Positions 10,901 to 21,171 of a DNA stretch of 46,844 nucleotides are shown piece by piece. Within the stretch, counting starts at the first letter, position 1, and each line of letters starts with the position of its first letter. The stretch comes from Pigoraptor vietnamica (taxonomy: Eukaryota; Opisthokonta; Filasterea): assembly GCA_943704525.1 (NCBI GenBank), contig CALSCQ010002428.1:1-46844 (forward strand), written 5' to 3'. The position numbers and the translations under genes are program-made. The notes under the pieces were generated by a model. The model was not told the DNA's origin and did not search any database. It saw nothing but the letters and a program-made list of their open reading frames with translations.

Positions 10901-13900
10901 GTCGTACGTGACGGCAAGGTGTCGCGAGCACGCCGCAATGCCATGAGAGGCGAGGCGAAGCCCCACGTGCGAGTGGCGGTTGTCGCAAGCAAGCTTGATG
11001 CACTCCCTGCCCGCCGCCACCAGGGGCGCCATGATGGACTTGTGCGGCTGGCTTCCGCCGTCCGAGGCCCCGCTGCGGCCCACGGTCGCGCGACACGCGT
11101 ACGGGCGGAGGGATCCCTCGCAAAAGCCGTCTGGAAAGCAGGCCAAAGCGTACTTGGCGGCAAGCGAAACGGCCGCGCGCCCCTGCATAACGAGGCCGTC
11201 CTCAGAGTAGTGCGACTCCGAGAGCCATGCGCCCACGTCGTCCGCAGGTGTCTGCACGGGCCTTGAAGCGGCATCCGCAGCCGACGGGGTGGACTCTTCG
11301 GTCGTCGCCAGCCAATCGGGGACAGTAGAGAGTCCGGGAAGCGCGTCGATCGCGCCGTCCGCTGCGTTGCTTTCGGCAACTTCGCAGTTCTCGATCAGGG
11401 TCGCGGCGACATCAAGCGAACGGAAGAGCTCGAGCGTGTCACACAAGTCGCCCGCAGGGCACTCTGCGAGGCTCCTCATGAGTGTCGTGCGCAGCCGTTC
11501 GCACGCAACAGGCCCAAGCACCGAGTCGCCGCGCGCGACGGATTCGAGGAGGGCGTGGACTACGTGCTGCGACTGCACATAAGCATGGGTCTCGGTCCCG
11601 TGCCCGCCGTCATCCTGGGCCGGCGCAACAATGCCCATGACGCCGTCTGTCTCGCCCGCCCGCGCGAGCTCCTCCGCCAGAATGAGCTGCAGAGACTGGC
11701 GAGGGACGAGAAGCAGGTCGCCGACGCGGAACAGGCGGCTGCGCTCTGTGGCCCGCTTGCGCGACGGCTTCCGCAGAGGATCCGCAGGCTCGGGCGCCGC
11801 TGAGTCGCTGGCGTTGGCGGCGTGCCAGAGCCCCGCACTCACGAATTCGCAGACGTAGCGCGCAGCGAGGCCCAGGCGTGAGCTCTCGTGCGCATACTCG
11901 GAGGGATTCACCACCTCGCCGTACTCGCGTTGGAGGGACGCGATGTTCAGCAGACGGCGCGCCACGTCGCTGGGGGAAGACGCGCCAGCTATTTCCATTT
12001 CCCCGAGGCAGCCAGCGATGCCTCGCTCCGCTGCCAAAAAGTTAAACAGGGCGACGCCGGCGTCAAGGTGGCGCAGGCGTTCCGCTCCGTCGCTCTCCAG
12101 TTGGACCTCGGTCGAGATACAGTCGACGAGCCACTCGATGACCTCGGACAGCGCCAGTGCCGCAAGATCGCGGGGAAGGCGCGTCCGAACGTGCTCGATC
12201 GCCGACGCGGCACTCACGACGAACAGGTCCTGAATGCGTGCCACGTGCGCCTCCAGTTCGGTAAGGTGGTTGTACGCCCCCACGACCCTCAGCGCGTCGT
12301 CGAACGCTTCCGGGACGTCAGTGCGCGAGACTAGTCGGCGCATGAGCCCGCGGGCCTGCGATACGTCGGACATGTTGACGTCGCGTGAAATGCCGTGGCG
12401 TGCCAGCGAGCGACGCAGCTCCAGCAGGCGGAACTGTTCGGCGATTTCCTCGCGTCGGGAATGGTCCGTCCACGCCAGCGCCGAGCGCATGACGGCGTCG
12501 ACGGCGTCGCTCCAAGGAACGGCCGTGTGACGCATCAGCTCGATCACCGCCTCCGCGCGCAGTTCCACGTCGGCCATGCAGCCAATCGCTGCGATAATCC
12601 AGGCCTCGCGCGGGGAATCGCGCTGTGCGGACGGCGCCGCGCCCTCGAGGAAAGCGCCGCCGATCGCTTCCGCGACGTAGTGCAGCAGCGCCTTGTCCAC
12701 GGGAAAGTTGTGGCGCTGCAGGTACGGCCGCACGACGCCATCGACGGTGCTTGGCACGAGTTCTGCGGCCGCGACGCGATCGAGGAGGGCGTATGCGATC
12801 GTCGCGGGCGTCTCGGCAGCGTAGTCGGCGAGGGAGAGGCGGATGCCGTGGTTGGCCATCAAGTAGGCGATGTCTTCCAGCTGCCGGCGGAGGTGTGCGA
12901 GGGACGAACTCTCGTTCAAGCGGCAGAAGGACATGTAACGCATGGCGACTTGTCCCGGGGTCGCGTCCAGCGGACCGTCGCCGAGCACTGGAGGAGCCGT
13001 CTTGGCAACGAGCGCGATCACGTCGAGGGCGTTCTGTGGCCAACACTGCGGTTCGACGACCTCGAGAACCCGAGCGCGCTTCTCCACCCACGACAGTAGG
13101 AAGGCGGCGTCTTCCTCCGACGACAGCCGGCCGACGACTTCGCCGGCGAGCCACTCGACGTACGCAGACGAGGGGAGGCAATCCTCTGCGATGGAAGCGA
13201 TGACGGCGCGGACACGCGTGGACAGCGACTCTTCGGCACCGTGGCGGCACCAGATCGCGCGCGCAGCATGAAGGCGTCCCGACGCGAGGCAAGCACACAG
13301 TTGCTGCAGCATGTTTCCGGCGCGAAAGTCCTGCCAGTGGCGCCCGTCAAAGCGGCCGTCAAATGCAACGGCGTACGTGCCCAGGCGACGCAGCGCGGCA
13401 AAGAGCGACGGAAGCCGCTCGGCGTGGGCAGGGGACGCCGTGCACAGGGCACGCGCGTGGTCAATCAGCTTGCGCGTGTCCTCGACTGTGGGTAGCGCCG
13501 CTTCCACGCAGAAATCGACGACGTACGCCTCGTCCGACACCAGCTTCAGCACGTCGATCAGCGATGCGGCTGTGGCGCCGGGAGCCGCTCCGACCGTGGC
13601 AGCGTCCAGCATCGCGGTGAGCTGGACCTGGTACACGAGCTCAATGTCGAGCCCAAAGTTCTTCGCGAATGCCTTGGCCTCGTCGAATCGCCTCTTGTGG
13701 AGTAGGCGGTAAAAGCGGCTCGTCGGCAGCGATTCGCGGAGGAGTCGCAGCGCAATGTGGGCAGCGCGTCCGTCTCCGCCGTCTCGGAACTCGGCCACGT
13801 GCGTCTGGTCTGTGCTGCCGAGCGCCGTCGACAGCACGGCAAAGCGGCCGACGCCGCACGCGTACGCGATGCTCAGCGAGTCCAGGTTGCGCACCTCCAG

Positions 13901-15198
13901 CAGCATGCGAGCGGAACCCTCGCCTCCCTTCGCGGGGTTCGCGTTTTGCGCCTCTTTCAGCGCGATCAGCCTCGTGGGCCGGCGCGAGAGCAGCGACTCG
14001 GCGCGCTCGAATGCGAGATCGTCCGACTCGCCATTCGAACCCGAATCGGCGCTGTTGGCTTCGGGGACGAGGAAGGCGGCGTCGGCGTACGCGCCGTGCA
14101 CGAGGGCGACAGTGAGAAGAGTGTGGGGATCCAGAAGGGCGAGAGAGCCCGACGCAAGGACCGCCACGTGCCGCCCGTCCGCAGATGCACGCACGCGGCG
14201 AATGCCACCGCGCCACGCGGGCTGAGCCACACTCGCGATGGGGGTGACGCGCTCGCCACCGCACGACCACGTCGCAATGCCGGAAGGGCCTGTGGGTGGG
14301 GTGAAAACATTAACAGCGGCCCATTAGTGCACATATAGGAGGAACGCAACCGGAAAACTGGCTAAAAAGGCATATTGCGATGCGTTAACTCACCACGGCC
14401 GGCAGTGCAGAGGGCGGGCACGAGCGGCGCAGGACCACAGCCGCCAGCGATGAAGCAGGCGTCGGCGACGCCTTCGGGGTGTGTGGCGGCCACGGAAAAC
14501 CGCTCCATGCGAATTGCGGCCTTCACTGCTTTGGCCGCCGCAAAGTCCCCGGCGGCAATGGCACGCTGCAGTGCGTGCAGATCGACGTTCGAGAAGCGAA
14601 AGGCGTTTCCGCACGCGGCGACGACGATGAGCTCGTGCGTGGACTCCGCGTCCGTGGACGAATCGTCTGCAGCTGCGGGAGCACACGGCCTGAAGACGAG
14701 CGCGGCGAACGTGCGCCCGTCATGCGCGGGCCCTTCCGTTGGAAGGAGCTCCTGCGAAAACAGGATGGAGCGTGACGGCACGTGGAGAAAGTGGAGGCTT
14801 CCGAGGCGGTCCGCCACCACAAGAAACGTGCATCCGGCGCTCCACGCAACCGCATCCGGCGGGCAATCAAGCGAAATGGTCGTCTCCAGGCGCATGCACG
14901 CGCCATCGAGGACGTGGATCTGTGTTTCGACGACAAGGCACACGCCGTCCGGCGCCGTCGCCGCAAAAAACTGCGGAACAACAGGGGCACTTGGGCTCGC
15001 ATCCTCTGCATTGCAGGGCCCGTCGGACACGGTTGCAAGCAACTCGGCGGTGTACAACGACGTGGCGTAGTCGCCGGCGGGGTCGGCTGCGTTGGCGGCG
15101 GGGACGCGCACGGTTGCGTCGTCGTCGTTGGAGAGCGATGCCGCAGTCTCCACCACAGCCCACCGCGCGGGGGCGTCGAGCGGGTCGGCCGCCGCCAT
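7582..15198 (-). CDS. KNTC1: Kinetochore-associated protein ROD (KNTC1), RZZ complex subunit
   Basis: Exons (minus): 14394-15198, 8876-14289, 8677-8785, 8394-8605, 8169-8283, 7985-8123 (alternative acceptor at 8130), 7754-7868, 7582-7650. They total 2325 aa in an intact frame; human ROD is about 2.2 kb of codons, so this is full length. The N-terminus resembles the ROD beta-propeller (FLVVADRLGSLHFLHVPSR). The alpha-solenoid shows the diagnostic FYRLLHKRRFDEAKAFAKNF at about residue 458, then SEDGLVMQ, SPYDYDTLGFVL, QTRLPFHALIECDPW, ALRRIQYLL and KEGLAKGLVRNHPSNPVAVR, all in the order found in animal ROD. In the family, ROD joins ZW10 and Zwilch at unattached kinetochores and recruits dynein/Spindly and Mad1-Mad2 for the spindle checkpoint. 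One 5.4-kb exon carries most of the protein and five introns cluster at the 3' end. It is head-to-head with the thioesterase gene. Identification is firm; the 3' splice choices are less so. Confidence 0.93.
7870..7925. repeat. (CA)n microsatellite at a ROD intron acceptor
   Basis: About 27 CA/AC dinucleotides on the plus strand. In the ROD transcript this is a (UG)n run ending directly at the proposed 3' splice site TGTGTAG before the exon 7754-7868, taking the place of a normal polypyrimidine tract. Confidence 0.95.
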
Positions 15199-15422
15199 GT
15201 TCAATGGGGACAGGCTGTGCCGCAGCGGCGCGTGAGAAAGAGAGCGGTAATGGCGATGGCAGGCTGGGTGGATTCGGAGCGCGACTTTTCAGCAAAGTGA
15301 AGTCGACACAATTCAAATTACGCGCCAAATTTTGTTACCGCGATCTCGGCACTGTGGCCACCTAGAACTGTGAAAAAGCGCTTGAGATCGACCAGCTGCA
15401 ATCGCCTGCCTTTTTGGCGAGA
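15199..15422. promoter_or_regulatory. Bidirectional promoter of ROD and thioesterase, with an E2F-like site
   Basis: Only 224 bp separate the two start codons. GCGCCAAA at 15322-15329 (TTTGGCGC on the minus strand) matches the E2F/DP consensus TTTSSCGC, about 125 bp upstream of the ROD ATG. No clear TATA box was seen. E2F control of a mitotic checkpoint gene would be in keeping with the family's biology but is an inference. Confidence 0.5.
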
Positions 15423-17209
15423 ATGGCGCTCACGGCGGCCTTTGCGGTCGCGTCGTTGCTGAAGCCATACTGGAAGCCATGCACGCCGCCGGCCGCTGCA
15501 CAACCCGCCGTCCGCGTCAGGGACACTGGCGTGGTATGTGTCGCGATCTGATGTTAAAAAAACGCCCTCGGCTTTGATCGCCTAAAACTGCCGCGTGTTG
15601 TTTCTGCGCGCACGCAAGCTGACTTGCGTCTTGTGTCGACGCCTACATCGTCGAAATGTGGCAGGTCATGACAGAGATCGTGCTGCCCTCGCACGCGGAC
15701 ACGCGCGGCGTCTGCTTTGGCGGCCAGATCCTCGCATGGATCGACATTTGCGCCGGCATCACCGCCAAGCGCCTCGCCCGCAGGCCCTGTGTCACCGCGA
15801 GCGTCGACGACGTGTGCTTTCTTCAGCCTGCGCTCGCTGGCGAGGTCGTCATCCTGCGCGCCATGGTCAACCGGTCGTTCCGGACGAGCATGGAAATTGG
15901 TGTGCGAGTCGAGTCTGAGAGCCTCAAGACGGGCGAGAGGAAGTACTGCTGCGCGGCGTACCTCACTTTCGTGTGCATCGATGCGGATGGGCGACCGCAG
16001 AGCGTGCCGCAAGTGACGCCGGAGTCGGAGAGCGAGATTGCGCGCTACGAAAGGGCCGAGAAGAAGCGCACGGAACGCCTCTCGCATAAGACCGCGTCGC
16101 TCGGCGTGCTCACGCTTGACGTTGCGGGGGGTATGATGCCACCCGCGCACGTGACTCCCTCGGGCCAGGCCACGCGCTATGCGTCCGAAACAGTCGCGCA
16201 CATGACCGAGGTGGTCTTGCCGTCGCAGGCCAACACCATCGGCAGTGGGTGTCGTTTGTCTGCGGTCCTGTGTGTGCATGGCAGCGCACTGAAAAGGACA
16301 CGTGGGACGGATGTGTCTTGAATGTCTGCGTGGCTTTTCGTGCGTTTGCCGTTCGCACCTAGACACGCACGGCTGCTGAGTGTCGCGGATTCACTTCGGT
16401 CGCATGTGTTGATGTCCTTGTCCGCGCAGTCACTTTCGGAGGGCAGATTATGGCGTGGATGGAGCAGGCGGCGTTCATTTCGGCCAGCCGCCTCGTGCAC
16501 GGCTCCAAAATGCTCACGGCGGCCGTCGATAGCCTTCACTTTCTCGCGCCGACGCGCGTTGGCGACATTGTGTATTTCGTTGCACAGGTGCGCTTTTGCG
16601 TTTAGCTGCCGAGTGGAGGGCATGTAGTTTGCGTGTCTGTGATAGGCAGCGGCGCCAATCCGGTTCAGTATGGACTGTGCCGCTTGTTGCTCACGGCCCT
16701 TGGTCTCTATGCAGGTCACGTGCACGTTTTCCAGCAGTATGGAGGTTGCCGTGTCCGTCTACGTGGAGAATACGCGGGATGGCCGCTTGACGCATTGCAA
16801 CAACGCGTGCCTGTGAGTTTTGTGTGGTGTCGTCGGCTGAAATGCAATTTGCCGGCCGTGAGCTGAAGGCCTTGTCGACCGTTGGGTACTGCGGCATGTC
16901 TCTGTCATTTTCTGCGTCACATCTGATGATATGGGTCTATTTTATTTGCAGTACTATTGTCGCCGTGGACGATTTTGGGAGGCCCGTAAAGGCTCCACAG
17001 GTGAGTTCTTGTGTGTGCGTGTTTGTTGGAACTCTGGTAGGACAGAATCTTCGCTGTCAGTGGCAGTAATGGCCGCGTCCGCTCGACTCTAGCTCGTCTG
17101 CGAATCGGCAGACGAAATGCGGCGTCAAGCGGACGCTTCCAGGCGGAGGGACGCGCGCCTCGTTACAAGGCAGCGCCTCACCCGCGTTGGCAACGTGGCA
17201 CACACATGA
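15423..17209 (+). CDS. Acyl-CoA thioesterase, tandem hotdog domains (ACOT11/12-like)
   Basis: Six exons (15423-15533, 15665-16244, 16430-16587, 16715-16812, 16952-17000, 17093-17209) give 370 aa in frame. Hotdog 1 spans about residues 38-155 (MTEIVLPSHADTRG, FGGQILAWID, CVTASVDD, NRSFRTSMEIGV); hotdog 2 about 215-331 (MTEVVLPSQANTIG, TFGGQIMAWME, FSSSMEVAVSVYVEN). The family hydrolyses acyl-CoA to free acid and CoA; ACOT12 prefers acetyl-CoA. In double-hotdog enzymes one Asn and one Asp from opposite domains form the active site. Here hotdog 1 keeps WID but has HAD instead of HAN, while hotdog 2 keeps QAN and has WME, so a composite Asn(2)/Asp(1) site is still possible. The C-terminal START domain of animal ACOT11/12 is absent; the tail is short and Arg-rich. 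The first 37 residues (MALTAAFAVASLLKPYWKP) could be a targeting or membrane segment. Confidence 0.9.
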
Positions 17210-17300
17210 GAGTGCAAGTTTAATTTTTTTAAAGACAAAAAAAATAAGATGACTGTTGACCGGGAAGCAGTTCTGAGGCCATAGTGCGATTTTGACCGTT
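17210..17300. other. Convergent 3' gap, A/T-rich
   Basis: 91 bp between the stop codons of the thioesterase and WD40 genes. It contains a T-run and an A-rich run (17221-17250) that could serve polyadenylation on either strand. Confidence 0.5.
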
Positions 17301-20300
17301 TTACTCTCGCACGATGGAAATTGCGTGCATCCCGAGGGCCAAGTCAGACGACACGGTGAACAATCGGTTCCTTGTCGGGTGCCACTCGGCGCACTGGACG
17401 CGCTTGTCTGGAGCCGAAAATTGAGGCGAGTGGTCAATAACACACGGAGGTGTTGGGCGACAAGATCGTACCAGGTCTGGACTCACACTTCAGAGACAGC
17501 ACAGCACACACTGCTCTGAAACAGCGAGTGGACTCTGTCCGAATAATGTCGGAAGGGCAAAAAGGCATCGCTGTACGTACTGTGCATCTGAACAACCGCC
17601 GATTGCGTCGACCGCATATCAAAGAAGTGCACTCGACCGGAGAAATCGCCGCACGTGACAAGCGTGCCGTCGGGCTTCCACGAGGGGAACATGTACTGCG
17701 ACAAGTTGTTGTCCTGACAGCAGCGAGAGATATAAAGACAAATTTCAGCCGCCAGAATGATATTAAAATCAGCCGTACCACGGCCACACAGCAATGCCCA
17801 CGGAAAATGCGCAGTGACAGAGCCACGAATTGCGCAACACACACTGACGGCCGGCACGCCGTAATGAATAACGACAGCTGCCAACCCCGCTAATAATACG
17901 ACCAATGCACCAACCTCTTCAAAGCCGAAGACGCGCACAGTATCTTTTGTTCGGAGGTCCAAGAGCGAAAACTGGTCCTTCTGTCGTGTGCACCTGCGCG
18001 CGCAGCAAGCGAGAATGGGATGACCACGCATTAAAAGAGGCCAACGCAGCACACGAATGCATGAGAGGCCAAACGCCGAATATCACCGCCGCAACAGTTA
18101 CCGCAACAATTCGACGCGATTGTCAGACGCACCCGACAAGAAAGAGGTTGGGGTCTGTCGGAGACTCAAGTATGGCATGGCACGTGTTCTCCAGCCGCGC
18201 GAGCTGTCTCGTCCCTGATCCGAGTGCTCGGAGCGACACTATGAAGACTTTGCTGCACGTCAGACAAACAACAGCCCACAGTGAGTCAGACAAACAAGAC
18301 AATCCGCATCTACCCAGTCTGTCGCGTCAGGCCATTAGACGGACATACTCCCACGGGAACACACAATACAGCGCTGCTATAGTCTAGGCCCACCCGTCCC
18401 GCCCCCCGGAGAGCACCGTGTCGTTGTCCGTTGCACAGCAGAGAGACGACACTTCGGACGTGTGACTCGAATGTAAAAGGCGAGGGGGGTCGGGCTTATC
18501 CACGCTCCAAAGTAGCTGCGACAACCACACGTCAGCTACTGACGACTTCACGAATACTAAGACGCAGTGCTCAAACTGACGACCCACCACCCGCCTGTCG
18601 GGCGATCCGGTGACCAAATTGGCGCCATCCGCACAGAAGCGCACAACGCCGCAGAGGTCCGTCGATGCGTCGCCGACAAGAAATTTGCACGGCGCGCCAG
18701 ACGGCATGCCGCCCTGCAGACCTATCAATGCCAGCTTGTGCCGCTGCCCGGGCACCTTGAAGGACAATGCGAGCGATGTGTGCTGCGGATTAATGGCCAT
18801 GTCCTCTGCCCACTTGTCCGTACGCAACGCCTCCTTCTTGATGACGCGCGTCTCATCGTGCGGTCGCCTGCGATGCAATCCAGCGTCATGACAAGTTTGT
18901 GCATGAACGCATCAACAAACGCCGCACAAATGCTAACGAAATTTGACAAGTATTGAGATTAACGCACCCTTGTTTCCGCGACACGGCAAGCCTCCGAAAG
19001 TAGATCGAGCCGTCCAGCGAACTGGGGCGGTAGGGTCACAGTTAGTGTTAGGGTTAGGAAGATGGTCAAGAGGGCGTCAAACACTCCACAGCGACGAGCC
19101 ACGCGCATTAACACACCTGGCGATGACGACGTCGCTCGCCGCATCGCCGACGACGCACATGTTGCGCGGCTTCTTCGCAAAGAACCGCTTCTCGAAATCC
19201 TTCTTCACGCGCACCGACAGTAGCTTCCCACCCTCCACCTCGTCCTCGTCCTCGTCCTGTCTTGGCGCAGGCTGCGGCGCCTTCGTTGCGGGTCTCGAAC
19301 GGCCATCCACATCGCGCTCCTGACGTTGCGCAGGCCGCGGTGCAATTGCAAGCGCTGCGTTGGCGGCCGGACGACCAGCAGTCTTGGCATCGTGGTCGCG
19401 CGCATGCGACTTCCTCCCTTCCTCCTCGCTGTCACTCTCATCTGTCGACGATTCACTCCGCCTGCGACGTTCCCCCGCGTCCTCAGAGCCAGCGACCACC
19501 GATCCCCTCGCCGCGCGCGGCTCATTGCGAGGCTGCGCCTTCGGTACGGGAGCTCGATCGGCCTCGCGAGAGCCGTTTTCGGATAGCCGTCGTTCGGGTG
19601 CCTTCTTGTCGCACGAGTTTTGGCGCGCATTCCGTGGCGGGGTCGCGACTTCCGATTGCGAGAGGGACGTCCGCGTGTGCGTTTCGTGCGTCATGTGCCG
19701 CAAGATGGTGGCAATCGCCTGACTTGCCTTGGCGGCCTGCAAGGTTTCACCGTCAGCGACGACGCACACACAAGCACAGCCAAAAAACAAACCAAAGAGA
19801 GAGACGCACCTTCTTCGAGTATGTTTCAAACTTGATTCGGGCGGCGTTGAGCTGCAAGGGCGCCCGTCAGGTGCGACGCAACCGACAACGGCACAAAACA
19901 ACACAGGGACACAACAGTCGCGCACGCCAATGCCCAAGCCGACATTACCGCACCTTCCGGAACAGTTCCTGCGATTCGAGCACAGCAAGGTCCACGCCGT
20001 CAGCGTCCGTCTCCGAGTCGCTCTCATAATCCGTCGACGACGACTCTGACGCATCTGCAGCGCCCTTGCCAGCACCCTGGCGGTCGTCGCGCGCCACGCC
20101 CTTCCCGTCGTCTGCGGATGGACGCCGCTCAGCAGGCCTCTCGTCATCCCTGTCCTGTCGCTCGCCCTGGTGCCTTTCCGGCGCTTGCGGCTGCTGGTGT
20201 TCTCCCTTCGGCGCATCCACTCGCACGCGCTTTGCTGAGCGTTCCTCGACGCCACTGCCGCCGCCGTCTGATTCAGCCGCGCGTCGCCGATTACCTTCCC

Positions 20301-20820
20301 CTCGGTCGTGAACGGGACCGGCCTGCCATTCGCCCTCAACGACGTCCACGTATTCCGACATCGCTACTCGCGACGAGGGCGCATCGCCAACGACACGCTT
20401 TTTCGCCGCAGGATTTGTAGCGGCGCTCTCGCTTGCACGCCGCTTTGACACGTGATGCGAGCCGCTGTCCGAATCCCGCCGCACGCGCGCGTCGACGTCG
20501 CGCGACTTGCCAGAGTCATTTCTGCGCGAATTCCCTCCCCGCGGATCCATATCTTCGCCGGACAACGAGTTGTGAGCAGGCGTCGTTGTGGCAGGCGCAC
20601 GGGACGCGGCGTCTGTGTGCACGTGCGCTCTTGTCACACGGCCTGTCGCATGGGCGCTCGCCGATTGCACCGACTGTGCAGTGGTGTGTGCGGCCGCTGG
20701 CGAGGGTTGCCAAGCAGGCGTGACAGTACCGCCGGTTGTCTGTGCGTCCTCTGCCTCGTCTCGCTTGGGGCCCAGCAACGAGCGCCGCAGCAACGTTGCG
20801 GGAAAGAGGGACGCCGACAT
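17301..20820 (-). CDS. WD40-repeat protein with long disordered N-terminus
   Basis: Ten exons (minus): 19954-20820, 19810-19851, 19117-19736, 18968-19021, 18588-18867, 18394-18515, 18133-18252, 17915-17993, 17581-17695, 17301-17407. All phases agree and sum to 801 aa. The first ~480 residues are Ser/Arg/Asp/Glu-rich and look disordered. Residues from about 485 to the end make a WD40 propeller: CVVGDAASDVVIASSLDGSI, LVTGSPDRRVLLWSVD, HTSEVSSLCCATDNDTVLSG, DQFSLLDLRTKDTVRVF, PDGTLVTCGDFSGRVHFFD, VQCAEWHPTRNRLFTVSSD. A short helix (LNAARIKFETYSKK) is a whole 42-nt exon. WD40 propellers are protein-interaction platforms; the partner cannot be told. A DCAF-type ubiquitin-ligase receptor or chromatin adaptor is possible. 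The start is the first ATG (MSASLFPATLLRRSLL), though the frame stays open upstream. Confidence 0.85.
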
Positions 20821-21171
20821 CACACGATGCAAATCCACAAAAGTAGTCCGCGAATCGAACTGAAAGATGCGCAGGTCAAAGCCGTCGCAACAGCACCACT
20901 GCGAAGAAAGCGGCGCATCTGCTCGCTCTGTGGGCTCAGCGGAAGAGTACAATGACAGTTTGCAAAGAAAAAGGCCCAAAGAAAAAAGCTCTCTGATGTG
21001 TAACAGTGACGGCGGGTGATGCCGTTACTTGACCGATTTCAACCTTTTTGCCTGACACATCCATCCACACACGCCAGAGAGACTGCCCATTGCTCGCCAT
21101 ATACGCCGCACTCGTTCGTATTTATGACGCAGAGGGCACCGGGCACAGCTCCGCATTGACACATTGAAATT
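20821..21171. other. Gap between zinc-finger gene 3' end and WD40 gene 5' end
   Basis: 351 bp, relatively AT-rich at 20960-21160. It should hold the WD40 gene promoter. I see no convincing TATA box, repeat or ORF. Confidence 0.4.

Noticed and set aside
19030-19062. Telomere-like GTTAGTGTTAGGGTTAGG
   Set aside because: Only two TTAGGG-type units, inside a WD40-gene intron; too short to call an interstitial telomere.
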